Positions 11,716-24,265 of a stretch of 64,000 nucleotides of DNA are shown in pieces (the stretch's first letter is position 1; the number at the start of each line of letters is the position of its first letter). The stretch is taken from NCBI GenBank assembly GCA_031308135.1, contig JAHLJT010009419.1, positions 37,689,221-37,753,220 on the forward strand. The letters are read 5' to 3'. The position numbers and the translations under genes are program-made. Source of the DNA: Acheta domesticus (Eukaryota > Arthropoda > Insecta > Orthoptera > Gryllidae). Below the pieces are notes generated by a model. It did no database searches, was not told the origin of the DNA, and was given only the letters and a program-made list of their open reading frames with translations.

Positions 11716-12535
11716 AGAAAGCCCTGTGTCACCAGGGCGGTAGGTGAAAAAGGGGAGGAAATCTGTGAAAAAGTTCCTAACGCAAAATGTTTTCATGCTG
11801 TAAGAATGCTTGGTCTGGAATTTGCTAATGAACCAAGGGGAAAAATTATGAGGTACGAAAAATTGTTAAAGTGATTCAACGTTAATATTAGTATTGTACG
11901 TAGTATTGAATACATACGTAGTATTGAAAGACATACATATATACATAGTATTGAAAGACATTTTTCGATCTGATATAAAATGTATTATATAACCATACGA
12001 GACAAACATTTTTGCAACACACGTCTGCCTTTTATGAGTATTCTACTATTCACCTATCAAAATGTGACAACGCTACACAAGCAGATTGATTGAACAATGT
12101 ATTGTCGTTCTTTTGTAATTGTCTGATGGCTACTATCTTCATAGAATAAAAGCTTCCTTTTACCTGATAATAAAGAAGTTGGGCCCTCTTGCAATGCAAT
12201 TCTAGGGAATCGTTTAGGAATCGGGTCATCCTTTCTCAAATGGGAGCCCATCATCTGAAATCTGCGGATGAGCGGCATCCAAGTGCACTTTATTTAGTAG
12301 GGGCGTGAGAGATTTCTTTCTCACCTAAATCGTTAAAACCCTCATAGCGATTTTTGAATAATTACAACTTCATTGTAATACTTAATTCGCATAAAAAGAT
12401 ATATTGTAACCATTAATTTTTTATTTACCTTTTACTGTTTTATGTTCCTGTAATATTGTATTTTCCTCGCTTATGAACCGTTCTATTTTTACTTTCCCGT
12501 ATACATATGTATATACGGAGTAATATACGTAGTAT
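11716..12535. other. AT-rich sequence with a short GTAGTATTGAA repeat
   Basis: The motif GTAGTATTGAA(AGACATAC) recurs about three times between 11890 and 11962. The remainder holds only short frames. Confidence 0.5.
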
Positions 12536-13850
12536 AGGGAAAGTTACGTAATGCTGCGCAAAAAAATGGTGGATTTTCGGCAGAAAAAAATCATTGCCGG
12601 GCCCTGATTAAGAAAAAGTGGATAAATCCACTTGCTAAATGAAGAAAAAAATTCCCTAACACGTGGTGCAGCCAGAATCCCTATTTTGTGGGTCCTTGAT
12701 TCTAAAAATCCAATTGAGAGCAAAACGTCCGTCCGTCTGTCCATCTGTGAACACCAAATTCATTTTATAAATTGAATAAATCTCTGTCGATTTATCTCGA
12801 GTTGAAACTTTGAGATTTTGAAAAATATTGTTTAAATTGGAGGGTACTTTACATGAAGCCTCCCGGCCATTTTCAAAATTTTCTCAAAAACGCCTCCAAT
12901 TTTTTTCTTTAAATTTCTTGTAAGAATAGAGTAAAATACACTTATTAAGATGGCATACGTCCGATTTTCAAGATTAACTATGAATTTTCGAAAATTGTGA
13001 AAGTTTGAATTTTCTTCGGCCTCTTACTACAACTATAAAACTAAAGAACGTATTTTTCCTTAAAATACAATTTGTTCTTCATAATGAGTTCTATCATTAA
13101 GGTCATTCACATTTTTTTGAAAATTTTAGTATTTTTTGCGCAATATTGCTTGCAATATGTCCAATTTAAAAAAATTACTAAAGCAAATGTTTTTCAAAAA
13201 CGGCTCCAATTTTTTTAAAAACTTGTGTTACTATCCCTAACAAAACTTTTTCAAAAAATTTATAGTGCTAAATGTATGTCATAAACGCCATATTGCTCTG
13301 TTCTTTTGTTTTTGAAGAAATTACAAAAATGTATTTTTTTCACTTGTCTCTCAGATCGTTAATATTTGCATTACCGACGATTTGTTGACATTATATTTAC
13401 GAGTACATGTGCTTTAAATAATGCGATAAAAATTTTCTCGAAAACAACCTTTTTTTGTGAGAACTAGCTCAAAATTCCATATTTTCAGTAATGCTCACAC
13501 GCTATTTTCTCAAAAATGGCTCCAAATTTTCTCTTCAACCTTTTTGTATGGATAGTGGTAATTGCGCTCTTTAATATGACGTTATGTTCATTTGGGAATT
13601 TTTTTTGTTTTCTCAAAAATTACACAAATCTAATTTTTTTGAAAGATCTCTCATACTGTTAATATGCACATTTCCAGCAATTTGTAAACAGTATTGTATT
13701 TGTGACTTGATGTCCTTTAAATGACTTCTAATGATGTTTTTTGAAATCTCAAAAAATTTCTGTGAATAAGAGCTTCAATTTTTGCTTTTACAGTAGCGCT
13801 TAAACGCCACTTTTTTAAAACCGGCTCCAAATTTTCAAAGAAAATTGTCA
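12536..13850 (+). repeat. Dispersed repeat with about 310-bp internal tandem units
   Basis: The motif CTCAAAAACGGCTCCAATTT, in variants, recurs at about 12892, 13202, 13517 and 13821, giving spacings of 310, 315 and 304 bp. Other landmarks repeat with it, for example TCTCTCAGATCGTTAATATT near 13353 and TCTCTCATACTGTTAATATG near 13648. The 5' part (12536-13150) matches the inverted copy at 32080-32790 in the same order, including the CGTCCGTCTGTCC tract at 12728. There is no open frame, so it is non-autonomous or decayed. Confidence 0.8.
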
Positions 13851-13947
13851 ATTAGAACAAGATTTTACTGTTATTTAATATTATTAAAATAATATTTTTG
13901 TCCCACTATTAGGAAAGAGAAAAACTAAGAGGTCAAAAAAATGTACT

Positions 13948-14193
13948 TTGGGCGGCGATAGATGGCAGCTGGCAAGAATATGTGTCAAGTCTGAACAGCT
14001 AGCCGGGGTCAAAGAAAATAGAAAACTAATACGGGAAAGTCTGTGCCATTCTGTAGCACCACTAGTTAATTTAGTAACAGAAATTGAAACTGTATCACAA
14101 GGTTTTAAAACTATTTTTTTTCTGAAACTAATTTTCTTCTTCTTTCTCTTTTTTCTTTCTTTACATTCGTTGGGAAAAAATATTTTAAACTAA
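13948..14193 (+). other. Coding-like open frame, unrecognised
   Basis: An 81-codon frame follows directly after the repeat array. Its middle part, from QLAGVKENRKL through LVNLVTEIETVSQGF, has balanced composition and looks protein-like. Its end (KLIFFFFLFFLSL) is a translated T-rich tract and probably not coding. It starts at a TTG and has no defensible start or splice site. It could be a transposon or gene fragment; no family is recognised. Confidence 0.2.
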
Positions 14194-14801
14194 TCAAATT
14201 ACATAATTTTTTAACAAAAATTATTCAATTTAATTAAACAATTTCGCTATTAACGATGTACATGACTGAATCTAAGTCTATTGCTGGAGCTCCTAATTAT
14301 ATGGCAATTGAAAATTTATTACCTAAAGAGTCTTAAAAGCTACACGATGTAGCATAGAAGAAATTTGAAGGTTGGTATTCATGTAAAAACACATTTAGGA
14401 AAGATTGTGCACGTCATAGGCCAAAATTTTTCATTTTCGTTTTCAATTATTTTGCATTTTTAATATTCACTTAACATTATGCAAATTATTTTCGAGATAT
14501 TATGTTCCTAAGGGCTTTTAAATGACATTTAAATGTCTAGTCCCACGAAGTGTTAAGCCCATTTTTATGTCATCTGTCACTTGACATTTTTTATGTTTTC
14601 GAAGTCTATTTTTAGGGAAATTTATTTCAATGTTGTATTTAGAGTGCTGTGGCAAAACTGCCTCAAGATAGGAATATGTTTCCTAACATTATAGAGGCAT
14701 TGCTTACGTTAATATCGTAAAAATTGTTTATATATTATGAATAGTTTTGTAATTTATTTGTCTCTATAAAATACTTCTACTACACTACTACTTAGTTACA
14801 G
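14194..14801. other. AT-rich sequence before a candidate exon
   Basis: Nothing was recognised apart from a pyrimidine-rich stretch ending in TTACAG at 14801. Confidence 0.4.
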
Positions 14802-14930
14802 GGTAAAAAATACAAAAGAAATGGTATAAAACAACTTGAAAACAAAAAAGATACTAGGAACGAAAGGAAAAGTTCAGAGAATGGGGACGAAGACGCTGAA
14901 GAGCCAGAATATGCACCAGGATTGTATTAG
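14802..14930 (+). CDS. Candidate terminal exon of an unidentified gene
   Basis: An AG acceptor at 14800-14801 is preceded by a pyrimidine-containing stretch (ACTTCTACTACACTACTACT). It opens a frame of 42 codons ending in TAG at 14928-14930. The frame is closed upstream by a stop at 14793, as expected inside an intron. The product is charged and low in complexity: it begins GKKYKRNGIKQLENKK, passes through SSENGDEDAEEPE and ends EYAPGLY. An Asp/Glu-rich C-terminus like this is plausible for a nuclear or chromatin protein, but the family is not recognised. It may be a chance frame or a transposon remnant. No upstream partner exon in a matching phase was found. Confidence 0.25.
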   Translation, partial: GKKYKRNGIKQLENKKDTRNERKSSENGDEDAEEPEYAPGLY

Positions 14931-15087
14931 AAGTATATTATTACAAAACCTGCATGCACCGCACTCCAGTCCTAGTGGTGATCCGCAAGGTTAATTTTTA
15001 GATAAACTGAGTCACGAAAATATTGTAAACACACAACTTAATTTGTGAAATATCGAATTTTCGAAGAGAGATCATAAGACTACAAAT

Positions 15088-15088
<1 letters not shown>

Positions 15089-15137
<49 letters not shown>
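15089..15137. repeat. (AAT)n microsatellite
   Basis: An uninterrupted run of AAT triplets about 48 bp long lies near the 3' end of the minus-strand LINE. It may be the tail of an older, overlapping element. Confidence 0.9.
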
Positions 15138-15218
15138 TTAAGTCAAGAATAAGACTTCTGCAGAATTGAAAAAAATGTAAATGGAACTGCTTACTTATAA
15201 TTTATGTATACTCCTTGT

Positions 15219-16990
15219 TAATAATAATAATAATAATAAAATTGCCTTTATTAGTGGCGAGGCTCAGGCCATTTGGCCTGCTCTTCCGCCTAACCACATT
15301 AAATAAATACATTATTTCCTAAACTAGGAAGAAGATCTAGGGGGGCAAGATACTTTTACTTCTGGGAGAGAAAACTAGGGACCATCCCGGCATACGCCTT
15401 AAGCGATTGAGTAAACCCAGAAAACCTCAATCAGGATGGCGGCTGAAGGCCGAGGACATTGACAAAAATAGTAAATCTAAATTTACTTAATACATTAATT
15501 AGAAAAATAATAAATTACAATATAAATTAATTAGAAGAAAAATAATCAATGGTAATACAAAAAAGGCAAAAATAAGAAACAAAACTTATACAATAAGAAT
15601 AAATATTGTGAAATGTTAAGTAGTGATACAATATCTGCAACAATATGGTAACATAATATTGATACATACAACTGATAATTATAAGAATAAAGATTAGAAT
15701 ATTTTCAATTTCTATATTAGTTACAATCAAATAAAAGTTATTTTATAAGATGTCCAGCGAAAAGAAAATTTAAAGTTTACAGATGTCACAGACAAAAGAA
15801 ATTTAATTTTAAGATAAATAGATAGTAGCAGATAAACATTCTACACTTTATGATGATTTATAATAAAAATAACCGTCGATTTCTTGGGAATGAGAGTTCA
15901 GTTAAGTTTAAAAACCGTTTGAGTACAAATTAAATTATAAATCTTGTTTTTGAAGGAGGTCTTTAAAGGCTTAATGATTTCCCGGAAATCAATATAAATT
16001 TTAGTTTAGATGCTAAACAATTACTTAACTTGTGTGTACGTATTCAATCGGGTTAGTTATTAATATTATTTTGATTCTTTGTCATTTACTTTATCATGTT
16101 TTCCAAGAAAAGCGGACTTGAGCACTCTTTAGCAAGAAATCGACAAAAATATAAAAGAGACAGTAAAAATGAAATTAATTACTAATACAACTAGGTAAAA
16201 ATATTTTTCATCAATTATTTGAAATAATATTACACTACCATAAGTACGTAGTAAGTTTGAGTTTTGTAAATTGTATGGCAAAAATATTAGAGGCTAAGCT
16301 TACATGCCTTGGAAAATAATAGAGCTTTTAATAGCTTCTTAAAAGAATTGACAGAAGGACTGTGTTTAATGTTCTTTGGGAGACAGTTCCAAGCTCTCGT
16401 TACGCCTACGGTAAATGACTTGTTATAATAATTAGAATTATGTTTTGGTATTTGAAATAATAATGATTTATCGAGTCTAGCGGATATAAGAGGTCTGAAC
16501 CGACTTGTTATATGCGGTAGATGTTTTGTTTTTAGTAATTTGAATAGAAGAGATAGACAATGAAGCATCCGCCTGTCGCTTAGCCGCAATATTTGATTAC
16601 ATTCAAACATGTTCGATATGTGATCGTATTTTTTTAGATTGTAAATAAAACGAATACACGCATTTTGAGCTCTTTGTAACCGTGTGGCATGTGCTAAGTT
16701 TAAATCGTTATACACAACGTCGCAATAGTCGAAGTGCGGAAAGACGAGGGATTCTATTGCAATTTTTTTAATATTGACCGGTAAAAACTTTCCAACAATC
16801 CTAAGAGAGCCAATTCGTGAATAGACTAACTTTGTAACTTTATTTACATGAGAATCCCAGTTGAGGTTATTGTTAAGAATTACTCCTAAGTTTTTGACTT
16901 CGGAACAATATGGTACAATGATTTTATCTAGAATAACATTTTCTATACGAAGATTAATAGATTAATTGTTAAGATTAGAAGATTAATTGT
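15219..16990 (-). mobile_element. Non-LTR retrotransposon (LINE) 3' end, Jockey/CR1-like, 5'-truncated and broken
   Basis: On the minus strand a frame runs from about 16960 to 16287 and reads as the C-terminal end of a LINE reverse transcriptase. Diagnostic strings are VKNLGVILNNNLNW and VFPHFDYCDVVYND, followed by LQRAQNACIRFIYNLKKYDH and, near the end, TRAWNCLPKNIKHSPSVNSF. The catalytic palm motifs lie further upstream in intact elements and are absent here. The frame meets a stop near 16975, where an imperfect AGATTAATTGTT duplication sits. The 3' UTR is long and ends in a (TTA)n-type tail, seen on the plus strand as (AAT)n at 15219-15239. It is a dead copy. Confidence 0.8.
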
Positions 16991-18185
16991 TTTCAAGAGT
17001 TTGCGACCATCTAAATTATTTGACATTTTTTGTAAATCAGTTCTAAATGTCTGGTTTTCTTCAGAGAAATGCCCCTCATTCCTTGAACATAGCATTTTGC
17101 GAACCCTTACAAGAAAGTTTCTTTTCTATTAAAACAGTAGCCAAGTTGGAGTCTATTATTTGACAGAATTACGTAAATGGTTTTAATTATTTTCAGAGTG
17201 CTCGTTGTCAATGAGCGACATGCAGTTGCAGGTCAACGACGTTTCACTTGTAACCTATGTACGAATACCCTATTCAATCAACTGACGAAATGAAATTACA
17301 CTGATCAGATCCTGTTTGATCTTTCCAGAACACGATACTACTGGAGATTCACACACACATCGCGATACCAATCCATAAATGCTAAAAATAAACGTATTTT
17401 AAATGATCGTGTTTTATTAAAAGTTAAGAAAATGCTAAATAATGTGGAAGAAGAAAGTAAACGTTCTCAATAACTTAATGATTTAGCGACAGAGGGATTC
17501 TAATACTGAAATTTGAAATAAATAAATATTTTACTTTTGTTGTTAGTGTTGATATTTGAAATTGCTCAATGGCCTCTAGCAGACATTTCCGGAAGTTCCA
17601 CGCAAACTTGCGGTGAAGAGAGCGTCTGCCGGCAAGAGTTTAAATTACTTATCCAGTTGTAAAGACGGCCTAAACTTCTGGGCGAGTCACTGGGCCATCC
17701 TACTCAATGGGCATGCGCGCTCACTTCCCTGTGCCCCGTCCCTGACCTACAACTAACTGTCTTACGGCCTTAGCGGAACGGACTTAACCTCACCCGCAGC
17801 ACCGGGCGGCGGCGAAGACACATCTCATTGAGTACGCGAACAGGAAAGTTAACTTGGTGCGCATACTTACGGTCTTAATAGGCTAAAAAATATTATAAAA
17901 CTACAATTTTCGTTTCTTTAGTGCATTTCTCGCCTTCTTCAAGATTCTTGGAGATAGCTCAGCTTACTCTGCCTACCCTGACACTTCGCCACTGTCCAGT
18001 CCTGACATTACGTCAGGACGAACGAAGCGACGGCAACACAACTTTTGACTCTTCGTCATTCGAACAGCCAAGAACATCTGCTTAACGGCAAATGATGCTG
18101 TCCGGGTGTCGCCGTGTCGAAGGCAGTAATGCCGACATTTCGACCATCTTATCGTGGTCTTCCTTAGGGCTAAAGTACGAGTCCT
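16991..18185. other. AT-rich to mixed sequence, nothing recognised
   Basis: There are no frames of note. A moderately GC-rich patch lies at 17580-18130. Confidence 0.4.
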
Positions 18186-18519
18186 GAGGAAGGCCGCGAA
18201 CAGTTGGTCGAATCGGCATCACAACCTCCGATGAGGTCGTCACCCGGACAGCCAAGATCATTCACACAAAGAAAGACGATTTTGGCTTTTCTGTCGCGTG
18301 GGCAGGGCGAGGCTCGGAGAGCCCTATATGTGGTGGTTCGCGTGGACTCCAGGGTGGCCGCGGCGCGTGCTCCTGGGAACGCGCCGGGTAGACGGTATTG
18401 CAGTTGGCCCTTGCGCAGCGGAACCAAGGGAGTCATTAGTGCGCGCTCGCAGAATGGCTCATGTGCGCGATGCGAGGCCGTGATTAGAGCGCCATTGTGC
18501 GTTCACCGCTCCTCCTCCT
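18186..18519. other. GC-rich segment before a pyrimidine array
   Basis: Open frames exist on both strands (about 88-105 codons), but none shows a recognisable domain or clear splice context. Confidence 0.35.
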
Positions 18520-18990
18520 GACTCCCCCACTCCCCCCTCTCCCCGTCCCGCTCCCCCGCCCCGCTTCCCCGCCCCGCTTCCCCGCCCCGCTCCCCCGCCC
18601 CGTTTCCCCGCCCCGCTCCCCCGACCTACCCCCCTGACCCGCTCCCCCGCCCCGCTTCCCCGCCCCGCTTCCCCGCCCCGCTTCCCCGCCCGCTTCCCCG
18701 CCCCGCTTCCCAGCCCCCGCTACCCCTCCCATCTTCACCGGCCGGCTTCCCCACCCACCACCATTCCTTGCTTCCCCTTCCCGCTCCCCTCTCCGTTCCC
18801 CCTCCCCGCTCCCCTCCCCGCTCCCCCTCCCCGCTCCCCCTCCCCGCTCCCACTCCCCGCTTTAACATGCCTCTCTCCCGCCCCATTCCTCCCCTCTCTC
18901 CCGCCCCACCCGTCCCCTTTCTCCCTCCCCACTCCTCTCCTCTCCACAGCTTCACTTCTTCTCCCCTGTCCCCTCCCCTTTCCCTCCCCT
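18520..18990. repeat. C-rich pyrimidine minisatellite
   Basis: About 470 bp consists of irregular units such as CCCCGCTCCCCCGC, CCCCGCTTCCCCGC and, further on, CTCCCCCTCCC. The opposite strand is G-rich and produces Gly/Arg/Glu shadow frames up to 190 codons. The strong C/G strand asymmetry makes triplex or quadruplex structures possible. Confidence 0.9.
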
Positions 18991-19290
18991 CTCCACGCTT
19001 CCATACAACGCGCCGATGCTCCGCCGGGGGCGCGAGGTCCCGAGGGACTCGCGGCGTGGCGCGCTGTGGCGGAGCGAGTGGCGGGGAGATGCATGCGGGC
19101 GAGTGCGCGATGGACTGAAGCTAGGAGATGATTTGTTGAAACATCGATCTCGTCCGGGAGGCGTTTGTTTGGTCTTCGTTGAAAATACAATGACTTGCAG
19201 ATTATCATCTGTTCGCTTGTTATTCTCCAGTCCGGTGCTTGCAGTTGCAACTTGTAGCGGTAGTGGTATATGTATAATCTGAACACTTCA
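18991..19290. other. GC-rich flank grading into AT-rich DNA
   Basis: CpG-rich sequence runs to about 19120 and then drops. No exon could be supported. Confidence 0.35.
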
Positions 19291-22200
19291 TCTCCGGACT
19301 GCAACACAACCTCACGATGCTTGGCTGTAAAGATAATAATGCTAAGTCAAGTGTGACGTTAAACATGGAGTGATGCAATGAGAAAATATTTTTATTAACA
19401 TAAACAGTGAAACAAAACATATTCAATGTGATTTATTAAAATTAATCACTGGGATGGGGTTTCCTTGGAAAAGCTGTAGACCAACAGGGCAATGATTTTC
19501 AATTTCATGTTGGAGAGAAATCTTCTTTAACTTCACGACGTTTCGTGGTCAGGTGTGACGTTTAAAATACAATCATACCAATAAATGTTAATTTTTACTT
19601 TTAAGTTTTAACATAAACAACCAAATATACAATGATACACTATTTTATTGGAACGAACTTAGAAATTATTTTGCAACGCGCAAACAGGGAATAAAAAGTC
19701 TATATCAAGGCTGACCTGGAAAGCTGACAAATTATGTTTTTATAGTAGATTATATTTGAAAATATTGTCACTTATTAAAACTCTTAAAAAATGAAACATA
19801 TTCACTGGTGTCAATTCGCAAAATATTTGGAAGAATAACGTGTCCATTAATCGCACTAAAATAGCCTGCAAGAAACATTCAACATATCAAACACCTTAAC
19901 TCTGCAATATTTAAAAAATATGACTGAATAATTTTTTAATCTCAAAATCTGTTGGAGGTTAATGTTTTGACAGACTTTTCGGTGAGTAGTATGAGTGGCA
20001 AAATAACTCTACTACTTCGAACAACCCGCCGACTCGAGTTATAAATCGAGAAGCTATCGAACTCTCAACCGTTCTTCTGTCGACAGTGAGAAATAAGCAG
20101 AGATCCTTGCGCCGGCAGAATTCGGAAAAGACATTCATTTAGTTTCCGGGACACCGCCGGAGAAGGCCACAGCTAGAGATCGCTGTGCAACTTTCATTAT
20201 GGACGGAACGAATGCGAAGATCAATACTGATTGAAATAACAGGTAAATATGATGTTATTTGCAATGGCTTATAATTGTTTCATTAGATAGAAATATATTG
20301 AGAATAGTAACGTGTAATTAAAACAAGTGAACGAGGCGAGAGAAGCGTGCAATAATGAAAGTGGTGTGACCTCTTTAAACTCAAATTATTATAATTTGAA
20401 TATAAAATTGTGTAAATCGTTACGACCTAGAAGAGAGACACAGTAACGGGGGAATCTACACGAGGTGAAGACAATAAAAAGTACAACGAGCAAATCACCT
20501 CATTAGGAATCTATTGAAGGTAGAATGGGCAATTTCCTCCGAAGGAGGACTATGTGTTGCACGTAACCTCGTAGAAGGAACTCGAATAGTCGGCCGAATC
20601 TCGTGTAATAATTGTATCAAACTCTTAGTGCTCCTAGTTTTTCAAGTTATTTAACATTTAAAATTATAAAAGGATATATAATCAGAAACTGCTTTCGGTA
20701 ACTTTGCAGCAATCTATGCAGCCATATTCTTAGGAAACAGTGCAGATAGAGGCTAAAGTAAGGTGCTCAAGGCCATTTAGTAGGGAACGCACACCGAATT
20801 AAGTATACGATCGCTGGACGAATGAATCACTTTCGTGAGGTATTAATGTGTAAATCTGAGAGAGAAGGAAAAGCTCTCATATTGTATTTAAAGCTACGTA
20901 AGTGGTAACTTTAACTATAAAGCATATGTTTGACTATATCAATGGTTAAATTCATCTAATCGGATCCTAAACATTAAATGGGCCGAAAATTACATTGTAC
21001 TGAAAGCCAGACAGATAACAGTTCAACGATATTCAATATTTAGAAAGTGAAGTGGTGTTTGGTTTATTTATGATGCATTTATAATGTGGTTTCGATTAAT
21101 TGGTAATTGTGTAGGGTTAGTGTAAGAATGTTTCTGTATTTATTTAATGAAGCAAGTGTTTTGTTATTGTAAGTTGTTGCGCGCGAGCGCGTATGTTTGT
21201 GTGTAAGTGAAATCGACGTGGTTGATACAGATTATGAAAATTGTTTTGTCTCTCAACGTAAGTCAATATTATACTTTTTATTATTATAATCAATATTATT
21301 TTATTATTATATTAAATATATAATATTTAATAATTATATTATATAAAATTATCTAATAATAAGTATTATTAACATTAATATATACTTTATAATAATTTTA
21401 GTTAATTATATTTTTATTTCTGGATCTCATATACTCAAGGCCAATTCATGAGATCATACAATTATTTTCTTAGGTTTTGTGAGAGAGTGATATCTAGCAA
21501 CCAGGAGCATATTGTACTCTATAAATACAATAAACATCTGGGTAGGGTAAGTAAGGGCAATAAGTAACCACCGTCCAGGTGACACGTTTATTTTTCCGAA
21601 AGCCGGGAAGATATCAATCTGAAAATTAGGGTAAGAGGAGAGAGGGAGGGAGAGCGCAATATCGAATATCAGTTTTATTTTACGACAAAATAGCTTGCTC
21701 CAATAGATTGAATCAGAAGTTGTCGCGAATCTTACTGATGAATCTTTGGCTAAGAAATAAAGGGTCATTGAAGTCAGAGTCGAAGTTCGTCCGAACTGGA
21801 GTGCCAACGCTAGTGTTTGCAATAGATCTCTCAGATGCGAGATATTTTCTATGAAGATGGGAGAGATACTTAAGACTTTACCAGAAACGTTAATGTTTAA
21901 TTTCATGTTCACGGGTCGAACACCGCAAGTTCTGTAAAACATTCGCTCTTCGCGCATGTACACCAGAATTTTGGTTTAATATCGATATGTTAGCAAATGT
22001 ATCTTCACTTATTTTCATTTTGTATTAATATTCTACATTCTACATATCCTTGTAACGTAATTAAAAGAAGTGGAATATAATTTTTTCACGTACATTTGGA
22101 AAATGTTTTTCTCTTCTTCTTTAGGAGGCCATAAGTAAGTTTTTCTCCTTAACTGTACACCTCCGGAATTTTTTTTTCATTGTAAAAGGAATGAGATAAT

Positions 22201-22980
22201 ACCTCATGTGTTAAGAAGAGTCATTTGTTAAAAACGTGAAAGACATTAAAAGACAAGTCCACTGTCCGACGCGAGGCTATTTCCATCAATCATAAATTAA
22301 CATTCTTCCAAACAGCTCTTATAACACTTCTCGGAAAGTGAACTGTGTTTGGTTTTGTCATTACACTTAAAAGCACTCCTGGTTGACTGTGTTTCATGTG
22401 GAATTCTTTATGAATATCCTACATGATCTCACTCGCATGCTCGCAAAATTGCGAAGCGAGTGCACGGAAGAGTTCGTTATAAATATTATATTACTTATAA
22501 ATGTTTTCATGATTGGAAGCTATTCAAGAGTAAGAAGAGTGTTATTCGGTGTTATTACTAATTGACATTTCAAGGCGTCCAGAATCGTCTGCTCCTAAAT
22601 ATTAAAAATATCAGAAATCTACGGATATATTTTAAAGATTGCAACGTTTTCGACTTCATGCAGATTCCAACCAAACATTTTGAAGAAGATATGATCATTG
22701 TAAATTCTAGTAAGCCTATCTAATTCAAAGAAAATACTAAAATCAAACATCAGATGTATGAAGTACAAATGATAAGAGAGGCGGGTATATAGTCTTCATA
22801 TAAGAATTCACAAAATACAAAACGAATGTTTCAAGTTTTCTTGAACTAATAATGAACGTGTGAAATATTTTAATCTCAAAGTTTAACTGTTGCGAATAAG
22901 CTGTAAGTTGAAATGAAGTGTCAGAGTACAGAAGTTTACACAAGACTACAAGCGACCTTGAAAGGAGGATTCCTTTCGTA
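19291..22980. other. AT-rich gene desert with one unassigned ORF
   Basis: About 3.7 kb contains no recognised element. A 169-codon minus-strand frame at 21454-21963 has balanced composition but no domain I recognise. A very AT-rich patch of TTATTA/TAATAT lies at 21270-21420. No splice-flanked exon was defended. Confidence 0.4.
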
Positions 22981-23350
22981 GCTTGGGGGCTGCGTGTTGG
23001 CGGAATGGACCGCGCAGGCTGTGTCGAAGAGCGCCGGCAGCAGCAAAGCGAGGCGTGGGTGGCGGAGCGTGCGGCCAGCCCGAGCGTCCGGGGGCGGAAT
23101 CCGCTGGGGGCGGGGCGGGGAAGGGAAGGCGAGGCGAGGCGAGGCGAGGGAGGCCCGTGATGGAGCTGTTTCCAGAAAGAGTTCGCGAGGTGAAAAAGGG
23201 CTTCCAGCGAAGCGTGAAGGCAGCCACGGGAGCGAGAGGAATCGCGGCGGCGGAAGAAAGGAGAGGCGCCCCGCCACAGCCTCCGGGCGCCACCGACCGC
23301 GCCCACCCGCCCGCCGTCCCCTCCTTTGCGCTCCCCCGGTCTCCTATCTC
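22981..23350. other. GC- and CpG-rich island
   Basis: A sharply bounded GC-rich block includes GGCGAGGCGAGGCGAGGC at about 23128. It has open but unrecognised frames on every side, the pattern expected when stop codons are rare by composition. It could be a promoter or exon island. Confidence 0.45.
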
Positions 23351-23860
23351 CACCTCTATCCCTGCTATAGTCCTGTAATAAAATGTTTAATCATATAAAA
23401 AATAATAACAATAAATACAATATAAATAATGATAATTAAAAATATAATATAAATAATAAAAATCCTTAATAATAAAAAATTAATTATTAACTGTCATAAT
23501 AATATACGCAGGTATGCATGAATATTGTAGTATGGAAATTTTCAAGAATAATGATGTAATAAAAATATTGCAAACTCTTCATGATGGAGCATTTAATGCA
23601 GGTGGTCCCGTCAGATGCAACATTGCTTTTTCAATTCTGTAATATTTAGGGCAGAATATAAAGGTGGTTATCAGTCACCATCATGAAAGAAAAAAAAATC
23701 AGGTTATTTTGTTCGAAGCAGTACCCTTAGAACGTACAACAATGTCAAAATACACGTGAAATATTGTGTCATGGCCCACATTGCTTAGTACGCAAGTCGC
23801 AGTACTGTCAAACCCGAAAATCGACAGATTGGTCCGTTAACAGTTGGAAGGCTATACGCA
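23351..23860. other. AT-rich sequence, nothing recognised
   Basis: The first 150 bp are dominated by AATAAT-like A/T runs. Confidence 0.45.
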
Positions 23861-24265
23861 CGACACATTCGAAGAAAGAGGTGGGAGAAAAGAAAAGAGG
23901 TGAAAGAAAAGAAAAAGAGGTGAAAGAAAAGAAAGAAAGAGGTGAAAGAAAAGAAAGAAATAGGTGAAAGAAAAGAAAGAAAGAGGTGAAAGAAAAGAAA
24001 GAAAGAGGTGAAAGAGAAGAAAGAAAGGTGACAGAGAAGAAAGAAAAAGGTGACAGAGAAGAAAGAAAAAGGTGACAGAGAAGAAAGAAAAAGGTGACAG
24101 AGAAGAAAGAAAAAGGTGACAGAGAAGAAAGAAAAAGGTGAAAGAGAAGGAAGAAAGAAAGAGGTGAAAGAGAAGAAAGAAAGAAATAGAAGAAAGAAAG
24201 AAAGAGGGGAAGAGAAGAAAGAGGAGAAAGGGAAGAAAGATAGAGGAGAAAGAGGAAATGGCAGA
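23861..24265. repeat. Homopurine tract, (GAAAGAAAGAGGTGAAAGAA)-like units
   Basis: About 400 bp of almost pure purine occurs in diverged units of 15-22 bp containing AGGTGAAAGA or AGGTGACAGA. The subset AAAAGGTGACAGAGAAGAAA repeats regularly at 24040-24140. Shadow frames are Lys/Glu/Arg-rich on one strand and Phe/Leu/Ser-rich on the other. Confidence 0.9.

Noticed and set aside
10846..11796. 316-codon minus-strand ORF
   Set aside because: Most of it is the 20-bp minisatellite; the end regions show no domain.
21454..21963. 169-codon minus-strand ORF
   Set aside because: There is no recognisable domain, start context or splice support. It is kept only as a note in the region entry.
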